This document shows positions 7,948 to 14,606 of a stretch of DNA of 39,073 nt, piece by piece. Source of the DNA: an uncultured Muribaculaceae bacterium (GTDB taxonomy: Bacteria; Bacteroidota; Bacteroidia; Bacteroidales; Muribaculaceae); NCBI GenBank assembly GCA_910578385.1, contig CAJTQV010000027.1, positions 1 to 39,073 on the forward strand. The letters run 5' to 3'. The notes under the pieces were generated by a model. The model saw only the letters and a program-made list of their open reading frames with translations. It was not told the origin of the DNA and searched no databases. The position numbers and the translations under genes are program-made. How positions within the stretch are numbered: position 1 is the stretch's first letter; the number at the start of each line of letters is the position of its first letter.

Positions 7948-8036
7948 GGCTGAATCGTAAGGTTGAATTGTATGTCGAATCGTATGGTTGAATTGTGTGT
8001 TGAATTGTAAGGTTGAATTGTGTGTTGAATTGTGGA
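7948..8036 (+). repeat. Degenerate short tandem repeat upstream of pheT
   Basis: The word TTGAATTGT or TCGAATCGT recurs about every 12-13 bases, with alternating GTG/AAG linkers that suggest a ~25-base higher-order unit repeated about three times. It lies between the terminator and the pheT promoter. Confidence 0.65.
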
Positions 8037-8043
8037 GAAAATT

Positions 8044-8075
8044 TTTGTCATAATGAACTAAAATTGCTAATTTTG
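8044..8075 (+). promoter_or_regulatory. pheT promoter
   Basis: TTTG at 8044-8047 and TAATTTTG at 8068-8075 with a 20-base spacer, 24 bases before the pheT start codon. Confidence 0.75.
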
Positions 8076-8098
8076 CACATTAAACGTGTAAGATACTT

Positions 8099-10585
8099 AT
8101 GAATATCTCTTATAAATGGCTTAAACGCTATATCGATTTTGACCTTGAACCCAAGGAACTGGCCGCTGTGCTCACATCGGTCGGCCTGGAATGCGACACT
8201 GTAGAGGAGGTCGAGAGCATCCGCGGCGGACTCCGCGGAGTGGTAATCGGCAAGGTGCTGACATGTACCGAACATCCTGACTCGGACCATCTTCACATCA
8301 CAACCGTCGATCTCGGGGGCGAGAAGCCGGAGCAGATTGTCTGCGGCGCTCCCAATGTGGCTGCCGGACAGACCGTGGTTGTCGCCACCGTCGGCACAAC
8401 ACTCTATGACGGCGACAAGGAGATAAAGATCAAGAAGTCGAAAATCCGTGGCGTGGAGTCGATGGGCATGATCTGTGCCGAGGATGAGCTCGGACTCGGA
8501 AACGCCCACGACGGAATCATAGTCATCAGCGAGGATGTCAAGCCCGGCACACCCGCTGCGGAATACTTCAACGTAGAGAGCGATTACTGCCTTGAGGTTG
8601 AGCTGACTCCCAACCGCGTTGATGCCGCCAGCCACTACGGCGTGGCCCGCGACCTGAAAGCCAAGCAGTGGTGCGAGGCCAAGCTCGGCGAGGCGCAGGT
8701 TGAACTTCCCGAAATCAATGTGCCGGACACCGCCTCTTTCGCTCCCGACCGTGCCGATGGGGCCGTGAAGATAAGCGTTGAGGATGCACAGGGCTGTCCC
8801 CGTTACTCCGGTGTCACAATCCGCGGCGTCGAGGTCAAGGAGTCGCCCGAATGGCTCAAGTCACTTCTCGTCAGCGCGGGTCAGCGACCCATCAACAATA
8901 TCGTGGACATAACGAACTTCGTGCTTCTCGGTATCGGACAGCCGCTCCACTGCTTTGACCTTGACAAGGTGGCAGGAGAGGAGATTCGCGTCCGCACTTG
9001 TCCGGAGGGTACGAAATTCACCACGCTCGACGGAGTTGAGCGCACACTCTCAGCCGCCGACCTCATGATCTGCGACGCCGAGAAACCGATGTGCATCGCC
9101 GGAGTTTTCGGAGGTCAGGACTCGGGTGTGACCGAGGCGACAAAGTCAGTCTTCATAGAGAGCGCATATTTCAATCCGACACGCGTGCGCCGCACCGCTC
9201 GCCGCCACGGTCTCTCGACCGATGCCTCATTCCGCTACGAGCGCGGCACCGACCCCAACATCACAGTCTACGCCGCACGTCTCGCCGCCATTCTTATCCG
9301 AGAGCTGGCCGGAGGTGAGATCTGCGGAGATGTCGAGGATATCTATCCCGAGCCGGTGCTCCCCGCCGAGTTCGATTTCTCGCTCGATTACTGCAACCGC
9401 CTTATCGGCAAGACTCTTCCGAAAGATCTGGTTGTCACCATACTCCGTGCCCTTGAAATCGGGGTTGAGGAGACCGCCGATGCCGATGTGCTCCGTCTTA
9501 AAGTGCCGACGTACCGCGTGGATGTCTACCGTCCCTGCGATGTTGTGGAGGAGATTCTCCGCATCTACGGCTACAACAATGTCGAGATTTACACCGAAGC
9601 CCATGTGAACCAGTCGCAGCGTACGGATGTGGACTTCTCCAACGACCTCCAGCAGCTCATAGCCGAGCAGCTCACCGGCCAGGGCTTCTGCGAGATACTC
9701 AACAACTCGCTGACGTCGCAGGCATATTACGCCGAATCGGAGCTTATGCCCCTCGCAAAGTGCGTGTCGCTCATGAATCCGCTCAGCGGCGAGCTGTCGG
9801 TGCTCCGTCAGACGCTCCTTTACGGCGGTCTGGAGTCGGTGGCCCACAACGTGAACCGCAAGGCCGCCGACCTGAAATTCTATGAGTTCGGCAATGTCTA
9901 CTCCCGCGACCCGGAGAAAGAATCGACTAAAGAGCGTCCCCTCGCACCGTTCAGCGAACGCGCCGTGCTCGGCATATGGATGACCGGAGCCACCACCACT
10001 GCGTCGTGGAGTGCACAGGCTGCCGAGGCAACCGTATATGACCTCAAGGCAGTTGTCGAGAACATCTTCCGCCGTGTCGGTGTCAGCTCAGGTGCGCTCC
10101 AGCAGAAGCAGGGGAGCGACGAGGTCTTCTCCGCCAAACTTGACATCGAATCACGTTCAGGCAAGCGCATATGCACGCTCGGCCTTTTGCGCCGCGCTTT
10201 GCTCCACAAGTTCGAGATTGAGCAGGATGTGGTATATGCCGAGATTGACTGGGAGGCACTCTACCGCCTGGCGGCGAAGAACCGTGTGACATTCACCGAG
10301 ATTCCCCGCACACAGCCGGTGGACCGTGACCTCGCCCTGCTGGTTGACAAGAGTGTGAAATTCGCCGACATCGAGGCAGCCATACGCGGTGCCGAGCGCA
10401 AGCTGCTCCGCGATGTCCGTCTCTTTGACGTTTACGAAGGGAAGAACCTTCCCGCCGGCAAGAAGAGCTACGCAGTGTCGATGCAGCTTCAGGACAACGA
10501 GAAGACACTCAACGACAAGCAGATCGATGCCGTGATGGCCAAGATAATCAAGGCTGTCAAGGGTATCGGCGCGGAACTGCGATAA
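8099..10585 (+). CDS. pheT: Phenylalanine--tRNA ligase beta subunit
   Basis: 828 residues, the usual length for the bacterial beta chain. With the alpha subunit (PheS, not in this window) it forms the alpha2-beta2 enzyme that charges tRNA-Phe with phenylalanine. It begins MNISYKWLKRYIDFDL, the standard PheT start. An EMAP-like tRNA-binding domain covers about residues 45-155 (VVIGKVLTCTEHPDSDHL, QIVCGAPNV). The B3/B4 editing region includes NNIVDITNFVLLGIGQPLH and FDLDKV, with GVFGGQDSGV and RRTARRHGLSTDASFRYERG further on. The B5 domain follows, with DVYRPCDVVEEILRIYGYNN near its end. The last ~95 residues are the FDX-ACB anticodon-binding fold (RTQPVDRDLALLVD to the C-terminus). No key segment is missing. 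The next gene lies 67 bases downstream without an obvious terminator, suggesting co-transcription with yebC. Confidence 0.98.
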   Translation: MNISYKWLKRYIDFDLEPKELAAVLTSVGLECDTVEEVESIRGGLRGVVIGKVLTCTEHPDSDHLHITTVDLGGEKPEQIVCGAPNVAAGQTVVVATVGTTLYDGDKEIKIKKSKIRGVESMGMICAEDELGLGNAHDGIIVISEDVKPGTPAAEYFNVESDYCLEVELTPNRVDAASHYGVARDLKAKQWCEAKLGEAQVELPEINVPDTASFAPDRADGAVKISVEDAQGCPRYSGVTIRGVEVKESPEWLKSLLVSAGQRPINNIVDITNFVLLGIGQPLHCFDLDKVAGEEIRVRTCPEGTKFTTLDGVERTLSAADLMICDAEKPMCIAGVFGGQDSGVTEATKSVFIESAYFNPTRVRRTARRHGLSTDASFRYERGTDPNITVYAARLAAILIRELAGGEICGDVEDIYPEPVLPAEFDFSLDYCNRLIGKTLPKDLVVTILRALEIGVEETADADVLRLKVPTYRVDVYRPCDVVEEILRIYGYNNVEIYTEAHVNQSQRTDVDFSNDLQQLIAEQLTGQGFCEILNNSLTSQAYYAESELMPLAKCVSLMNPLSGELSVLRQTLLYGGLESVAHNVNRKAADLKFYEFGNVYSRDPEKESTKERPLAPFSERAVLGIWMTGATTTASWSAQAAEATVYDLKAVVENIFRRVGVSSGALQQKQGSDEVFSAKLDIESRSGKRICTLGLLRRALLHKFEIEQDVVYAEIDWEALYRLAAKNRVTFTEIPRTQPVDRDLALLVDKSVKFADIEAAIRGAERKLLRDVRLFDVYEGKNLPAGKKSYAVSMQLQDNEKTLNDKQIDAVMAKIIKAVKGIGAELR

Positions 10586-10652
10586 GCGGTTCCAGGCAAA
10601 AGCAGATAATCAGAATAAAAACCAATAAAACCATAGACATAATCTATCACAA

Positions 10653-11372
10653 ATGGGAAGAGCATTTGAATACCGCAAGGCCCGCAAACTGAAACGCTGG
10701 GGCAATATGAGCCGTACGTTCACACGTATCGGCAAGGAAATCACCATCGCCGCGAAAGCCGGCGGTCCCGATCCCGACACCAACCCGCGTCTCCGCGCCC
10801 TCATGCAGAACGCCAAGGCAGCCAACATGCCCAAGGATACTGTGGAGCGTGCCATCAAGAAGGCCACCGAGAAGGATGCGAGCGACTACAAGGAGATTGT
10901 TTACGAAGGATACGGCCCCCACGGAATCGCGATTGTAGTGGAGACCGCCACCGACAACAACCAGCGCACCGTAGCCAACGTGCGCAGCTACTTCAACAAG
11001 CACGGCGGTTCGCTCGGCACGCAGGGTTCGCTCTCGTTTCTTTTCGACCACAAGAGCGTGTTCCACGTGAAACCCTCTGACGCAGCGTCGCTTGAGGAGT
11101 TCGAGCTCGACCTGATGGACTATGAGGCGGAGCTTGAGGCTGATCCCGAGGCAGAAGACTGGCTCATCTACGGCGCGTTCGACCAGTTCTCCAACATCCA
11201 GAAGTTCCTTGAGGACAAGGGTATGGAGATTGTATCGTCGGAGTTCGAGCGTATCCCGACCGACTACAAGGAGGTTACACCCGAGCAGCGCGAGGCCATC
11301 GAGAAACTGCTTGAGAAGTTCGAGGACGACGAGGACGTACAGAACGTCTTCCACAACATGAAGGAGGATTGA
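10653..11372 (+). CDS. yebC: YebC/PmpR family protein (DNA-binding regulator or translation factor)
   Basis: 239 residues, matching the usual family length. The family signature is clear: MGRAFEYRKARKLKRWGNMS at the N-terminus, then FTRIGKEITIAAKAGGPDPD, NPRLRALMQNAKAANMPKD, and later TDNNQRTVANVRSYFNKHGG. YebC-type proteins were long described as transcriptional regulators (PmpR), and more recent work links relatives to translation of difficult stretches such as proline runs. Which role applies here cannot be decided from sequence. It follows pheT at short distance and shares its strand. A strong hairpin at 11458 terminates it. Confidence 0.93.
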   Translation: MGRAFEYRKARKLKRWGNMSRTFTRIGKEITIAAKAGGPDPDTNPRLRALMQNAKAANMPKDTVERAIKKATEKDASDYKEIVYEGYGPHGIAIVVETATDNNQRTVANVRSYFNKHGGSLGTQGSLSFLFDHKSVFHVKPSDAASLEEFELDLMDYEAELEADPEAEDWLIYGAFDQFSNIQKFLEDKGMEIVSSEFERIPTDYKEVTPEQREAIEKLLEKFEDDEDVQNVFHNMKED

Positions 11373-11384
11373 TCACAGTCCGAG

Positions 11385-11427
11385 GCATTCGTCCCTTGTA
11401 GGGACATCGCTTAGCGATGTTGAATGC
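11385..11427. repeat. Three-way-junction inverted-repeat element
   Basis: An outer stem GCATTC/GAATGC (11385-11390/11422-11427) encloses two small hairpins: GTCCC/GGGAC at 11391-11405 with a TTGTA loop, and ATCGC/GCGAT at 11406-11418 with a TTA loop. Its TTGTAGGGA word also starts the inverted repeat at 3774. This suggests a dispersed REP-like family, but two instances are too few to prove it. Confidence 0.5.
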
Positions 11428-11457
11428 GACAGGAATACCGGTAATGTAGAAATATCA

Positions 11458-11490
11458 AGGGGCGGCTCGAAAGAGTCGCCCCTGATTTTT
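11458..11490. terminator. Bidirectional terminator between yebC and the convergent gene
   Basis: AGGGGCGGCTC (11458-11468), a GAAA tetraloop and GAGTCGCCCCT (11473-11483), followed by ATTTTT. An 11-bp GC-rich stem with one mismatch. It lies in the gap between two converging genes and could serve both. Confidence 0.8.
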
Positions 11491-11511
11491 GTGTCGGTAG
11501 ATATGTCAGTT

Positions 11512-13221
11512 TCAGAAGATTGCCTTGCGGGTCTGAACGCCGTCGGCAGTGGTGACGCGTACCACGAATGTGCCGTTGGAGAGACCTGTGGCGATTGTGC
11601 CAGAAGCTGCGCCGGTAGAGAATACCTTGCGTCCGCTGAGGTCATATACATTGACAGCCTGTACGTCGCCTTCAACCACGATGCGGCCACCCTTGAAGAG
11701 CATCACCTTGGCGGCGGAGTCGTTGCCGATACCCTTTACAGAGTCTGCACCCCCCATCGGGATGACGAAACTGTAAACGTCGGCTGAATAATCCCAGTAG
11801 TTGCTGGTCATGCAGGAGAACACGTTCAGGTTGCGTCCGCACAGGGGAATACCCGTGAACTCGTAATCGGCGATTACAATCAGTTCCCAAGTCTCCATGT
11901 CATATGCTTCGAGGTCATGGACCATCTTCTCCTGCATCCACTCATACATGTCCTCATCGCGTTCCTTCACATAATTCATGATTGATACAGGATCCTTTGT
12001 CGTGCCGGGGAGGTATACCCAAGCCTGGTCGGGAGTGGTGGCGCGGGCGTAAGAGAGTACTGTGCCGTCGCCTGCAATTGCGGTTCCATTCATGTCGGCT
12101 TCCTCGAAAGTCACATAAGTGTCGCCGTCGAGATCGAATTTAGCCACATGGTCGGCATACGATACACCATCAAAGCTGTTCGGGTCATCATAAGGAAGCT
12201 GTGCGGTTGCGATTACAGTCTTGCCGTCGCCCGAAAGAACAGTGTTGTTGAATGTAAGGCTCGTGCCGTTGCATTTCGCGATTGCTTCGTAGAACTCATC
12301 TGTCGCGGCCTGCCAAGGTGCATAGACTTCAGTATTCCATTTGTTATAAGCTGCTTCATAAGCTGCCTTCTCTTCGTCGGTCATGAAGTCTTCAAGGTTG
12401 GGATAAGTGGAATAATCCCATGTGCCTGACTCTGTCCATGCGGTCAGTGCGTCCTCGTATGCCTGTTTCTCTTCGGCAGTCATGAAATCCTCCAACGAGG
12501 GGCCTTCCTCGCAGTCGCCGGGGAATTCCGGAATAGGCACGTTGTTCGGGTTGGCGAGGCGACCGAACTCGTCGTGCATCACCCACTCGTTGTTGTCATT
12601 GAGCGTATAGTAGAGGAGGGTGATCATGAAACCCTGGTAGTCGGTCATGAGACCGCTGACAGTCTTGCCGTCGTCAGAAATGGCAAGGGCAGTGACATAC
12701 TGAGGGAGACGGTTTGTGTAATCAACCTGCGGGTAGGGGAGCATGACGGGGTCGGAGTATGTTCCGTCGGCCTGAAGAGTCCATACTACGGGCGACTGCA
12801 TCGGCACCGGAGTATCTTCTGTGGTCATGGCGGCGGTTCCGGCCGTACCGCATATGCGGGTTCCGTCGGGCGTGATGCCGTTGGCGTTGTTTACATTCTG
12901 CGGGAAGTCGGTCTTGAGATTGTGCCACTCACCATCTTTCATATAGCCGGGGTAGTTGCCGAAAGATCCGACTACGATACCGTTGTTGGATACAGAGTTG
13001 CCCATACCGAGGGTGTATCCGAGCATCTCATCGCCCTCGAGTGTGGTAGACTCGCCGGTCTCATTGTTGATTAATGTGATTGAGCCGACGTACTCTGCTG
13101 CGGAATAAGTTCCGTTGGGAGAGATGGACAGAATCTGCTGGTCGGCCCATTCCTGCGGTTCCATTGCCGAAGCTGAGGAGACTGCTACTGCGGCAGCTCC
13201 GAGAAGTAGAAGTTTCTTCAT
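11512..13221 (-). CDS. Exported beta-propeller-like protein with T9SS-like tail
   Basis: 569 residues from the ATG at 13221, chosen because MKKLLLLGAAAVAVSSASA is a clean signal peptide; the longer open frame to 13431 runs through the promoter. The N-terminal half contains short repeats of the kind LSISPNGTYSAAEYVG, NVNNANGITPDGTRICGTA and ALAISDDGKTVSGLM, which resemble blades of a secreted beta-propeller. In the middle, the segment LEDFMTDEEKAAYEAAYNKW occurs in two similar copies about 35 residues apart, giving a charged helical insert. The C-terminus (VNVYDLSGRKVFSTG, then LSNGTFVVRVTTADGVQTRK) is a good match to a Por-type sorting tail. It has its own promoter and converges on yebC. Substrate or partner unknown. 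Confidence 0.8.
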   Translation of the reverse strand: MKKLLLLGAAAVAVSSASAMEPQEWADQQILSISPNGTYSAAEYVGSITLINNETGESTTLEGDEMLGYTLGMGNSVSNNGIVVGSFGNYPGYMKDGEWHNLKTDFPQNVNNANGITPDGTRICGTAGTAAMTTEDTPVPMQSPVVWTLQADGTYSDPVMLPYPQVDYTNRLPQYVTALAISDDGKTVSGLMTDYQGFMITLLYYTLNDNNEWVMHDEFGRLANPNNVPIPEFPGDCEEGPSLEDFMTAEEKQAYEDALTAWTESGTWDYSTYPNLEDFMTDEEKAAYEAAYNKWNTEVYAPWQAATDEFYEAIAKCNGTSLTFNNTVLSGDGKTVIATAQLPYDDPNSFDGVSYADHVAKFDLDGDTYVTFEEADMNGTAIAGDGTVLSYARATTPDQAWVYLPGTTKDPVSIMNYVKERDEDMYEWMQEKMVHDLEAYDMETWELIVIADYEFTGIPLCGRNLNVFSCMTSNYWDYSADVYSFVIPMGGADSVKGIGNDSAAKVMLFKGGRIVVEGDVQAVNVYDLSGRKVFSTGAASGTIATGLSNGTFVVRVTTADGVQTRKAIF

Positions 13222-13324
13222 AGAAAAATGTTTTGAAATGTTAGTATTGTTGTTTTTTGGGGATGTAAACGGTAAAAATCCGGTGTGAAATGCTATATAT
13301 TGCATCTGATCGGAAAACTTGTGC

Positions 13325-13356
13325 CAAAGGTAGTAAAAATTAATCGAATATGCAAT
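13325..13356 (-). promoter_or_regulatory. Promoter for the 11512-13221 gene
   Basis: Read on the minus strand: ATTG (13356-13353), 20 bases, then TACCTTTG (13332-13325). This lies inside the longer open frame and supports the start at 13221. Confidence 0.65.
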
Positions 13357-13533
13357 AATTATCAACAAATAGTTCAAAATATCTGCCGAAGCAGCAATAA
13401 TTGGGGGTTGAGGACTTAGTATTACAGGCATCTCGGTGGTAAATATTATTATGGAATGGGCTGCATATGGACATGTTTGAAGTCATCGATACGATGAAAA
13501 AATCAATAAATAGCGATATAAAGGAATGAGAAT

Positions 13534-13565
13534 GTTGGCGGAGCGGTTTTTTTTTATTAACTTTG
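13534..13565 (+). promoter_or_regulatory. tRNA-Arg promoter
   Basis: GTTG (13534-13537), a 20-base spacer with a T tract, and TAACTTTG (13558-13565), 36 bases upstream of the tRNA. The gap between the start of the minus-strand gene (13221) and the tRNA (13602) holds only this promoter and the opposing one. Confidence 0.7.
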
Positions 13566-13601
13566 CAGCGCAAAGCGGTCAGAAGTGACTGTGGAGCGGA
13601 G

Positions 13602-13675
13602 GGTCCGGTAGCTCAGCTGGATAGAGCATCTGCCTTCTAAGCAGACGGTCCCGCGTTCGAATCGCGGCCGGATCA
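13602..13675 (+). tRNA. tRNA-Arg (anticodon UCU)
   Basis: A full cloverleaf can be drawn by hand: acceptor GGTCCGG (13602-13608) with CCGGATC plus discriminator A at 13668-13675; D arm GCTC/GAGC; anticodon stem TCTGC/GCAGA with loop CTTCTAA, placing anticodon TCT at 13636-13638; T arm CCGCG/CGCGG with loop TTCGAAT. The length is 74 bases without an encoded CCA. It reads AGA (and possibly AGG) codons. Confidence 0.95.
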
Positions 13676-13698
13676 CCCCCTAATCCCAACCTAACCCC

Positions 13699-13737
13699 GG
13701 AGCCGGTTCCCCCATGGGAGCCGGCTCCACTCTTTTG
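13699..13737 (+). terminator. tRNA-Arg terminator
   Basis: GGAGCCGGTTCCC (13699-13711), loop CCAT, and GGGAGCCGGCTCC (13716-13728) form a 13-bp stem with one wobble pair, followed by a short T run. Confidence 0.75.
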
Positions 13738-13742
13738 TAACT

Positions 13743-13776
13743 ATTTGTAATATGGATTTGTTTATGTAATACAAAT
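13743..13776 (+). promoter_or_regulatory. Possible operator of the toxin-antitoxin operon
   Basis: Inverted words ATTTGTA (13743-13749) and TACAAAT (13770-13776) flank the -33 box of the operon promoter. RHH antitoxins usually repress their own promoter by binding such sites; that this is the site is inference. Confidence 0.4.
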
Positions 13777-13788
13777 GAATTAACTTTG
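13757..13788 (+). promoter_or_regulatory. Promoter of the toxin-antitoxin operon
   Basis: TTTG (13757-13760), exactly 20 bases, then TAACTTTG (13781-13788). The box overlaps an in-frame ATG at 13786, which therefore cannot be the start; the ATG at 13807 follows at a normal distance. Confidence 0.75.
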
Positions 13789-13806
13789 CACACAAAATAT
13801 ACCATT

Positions 13807-14058
13807 ATGGATATAGCAATTCAGAAAAAAGCCCAGAGTTTCCGTCTGCCTGTAGATCTCATAGAGCGGCTGAAAAAACTTGCGCGTCAGCAAAACCGCA
13901 GTCTAAACAACTTCGTGGAGTGCGCGTTGATCGACCTTGCATATTCAGAGCCTAATGCGGAGACCCGCGCGGCCTTGGAAGAGGCTCGCTCAGGCAAACT
14001 CCAAGGTCCGCTTGATGTCTCAAGTGTCGAGGCAATGTATAAGTCGATGGGCTTATGA
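13807..14058 (+). CDS. Ribbon-helix-helix antitoxin (type II toxin-antitoxin)
   Basis: 83 residues from the ATG at 13807. The N-terminal part AQSFRLPVDLIERLKKLARQ followed by NRSLNNFVECALIDLAY has the strand-helix-helix pattern of RHH DNA-binding antitoxins (a beta strand with alternating polar residues, then two amphipathic helices). The acidic, glycine-containing C-terminal part (residues about 50-83) would wrap the toxin. The stop codon overlaps the toxin start (ATGA at 14055-14058), the classic translational coupling of antitoxin and toxin. Expected role: neutralise the downstream RNase and repress the operon promoter. A longer frame from 13786 is rejected because it begins inside the promoter. 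Confidence 0.85.
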   Translation: MDIAIQKKAQSFRLPVDLIERLKKLARQQNRSLNNFVECALIDLAYSEPNAETRAALEEARSGKLQGPLDVSSVEAMYKSMGL

Positions 14059-14327
14059 AAATACTGCGCTTCTCCAGTCAGTACAAGAGAGATGCCAAGA
14101 GATTCCGCAACCAGCCGAAGAAAATGGAAAAGGTTGCGGAAATACTTCGTAGGCTCCGCGATGAAATTCCAATCCCCCCGGAATATAGTCCGCATATGTT
14201 AAAGGGTGAATACAAGGGGTGTATGGAATGTCATGTCGAAGGAGATTTTCTGCTAATCTGGATAGACGAGACAGAAAAACAGATAGGCGTGTTACGTCTT
14301 GGCTCCCATTCGGAGTTGTTCGGTTAG
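14055..14327 (+). CDS. YafQ-family mRNA interferase toxin (RelE/ParE superfamily)
   Basis: 90 residues, the typical length. The C-terminal half carries the YafQ pattern: YSPHMLKGEYKGCMECHVEG, DFLLIW, and LRLGSHSELFG at the end. Residues equivalent to the known E. coli YafQ catalytic set are all present: His47, His60, Asp64, His85 and Phe89. The protein should therefore be an active ribosome-dependent endoribonuclease when free of antitoxin. The start ATG overlaps the antitoxin stop by one base step. The module lies directly downstream of a tRNA gene, a common entry site for mobile DNA, but I see no integrase or att duplication nearby. Confidence 0.9.
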   Translation: MKILRFSSQYKRDAKRFRNQPKKMEKVAEILRRLRDEIPIPPEYSPHMLKGEYKGCMECHVEGDFLLIWIDETEKQIGVLRLGSHSELFG

Positions 14328-14457
14328 AACGGCATTTTGAATCCGAACTGAGGAGCGAAGCTGACACGTAAACTGCCTTCTTGAAACATGGCGGGTAATG
14401 ATGGTAATGCAACAGATTGAATTAACAACCTTAATTTACAATTTTTAACAAATATTA

Positions 14458-14489
14458 TTTGGTAAGTGTGGGTGAATAGCATAATTTAG
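14458..14489 (+). promoter_or_regulatory. Promoter of the 14607 gene
   Basis: TTTG (14458-14461), 20 bases, TAATTTAG (14482-14489; one mismatch to TAnnTTTG). It leaves an untranslated leader of roughly 110 bases. The rest of the 14328-14606 gap shows no gene. Confidence 0.6.
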
Positions 14490-14606
14490 CAAGCAAAATT
14501 CAAAATTAGTTGTCAAAAAATTTATTGTTTAATCTGAAAAGGGTTCTGCCAGGGACAGACCGCACATATCTAAAATCCATTAAATAATCACCTTAACACT
14601 TTCTAA

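Noticed and set aside
13222..13431. N-terminal extension of the minus-strand propeller-like protein
   Set aside because: It would pass through a consensus promoter, and the internal MKKLLLLG start is a perfect signal peptide beginning.
13786..13806. Longer start for the RHH antitoxin
   Set aside because: The ATG at 13786 lies inside the TAACTTTG promoter box and would not be transcribed.
13602..14327. Integrated mobile element at tRNA-Arg
   Set aside because: No integrase, transposase or duplicated tRNA 3' end is visible in the window; only the toxin-antitoxin pair is present, so a mobile element is not claimed.
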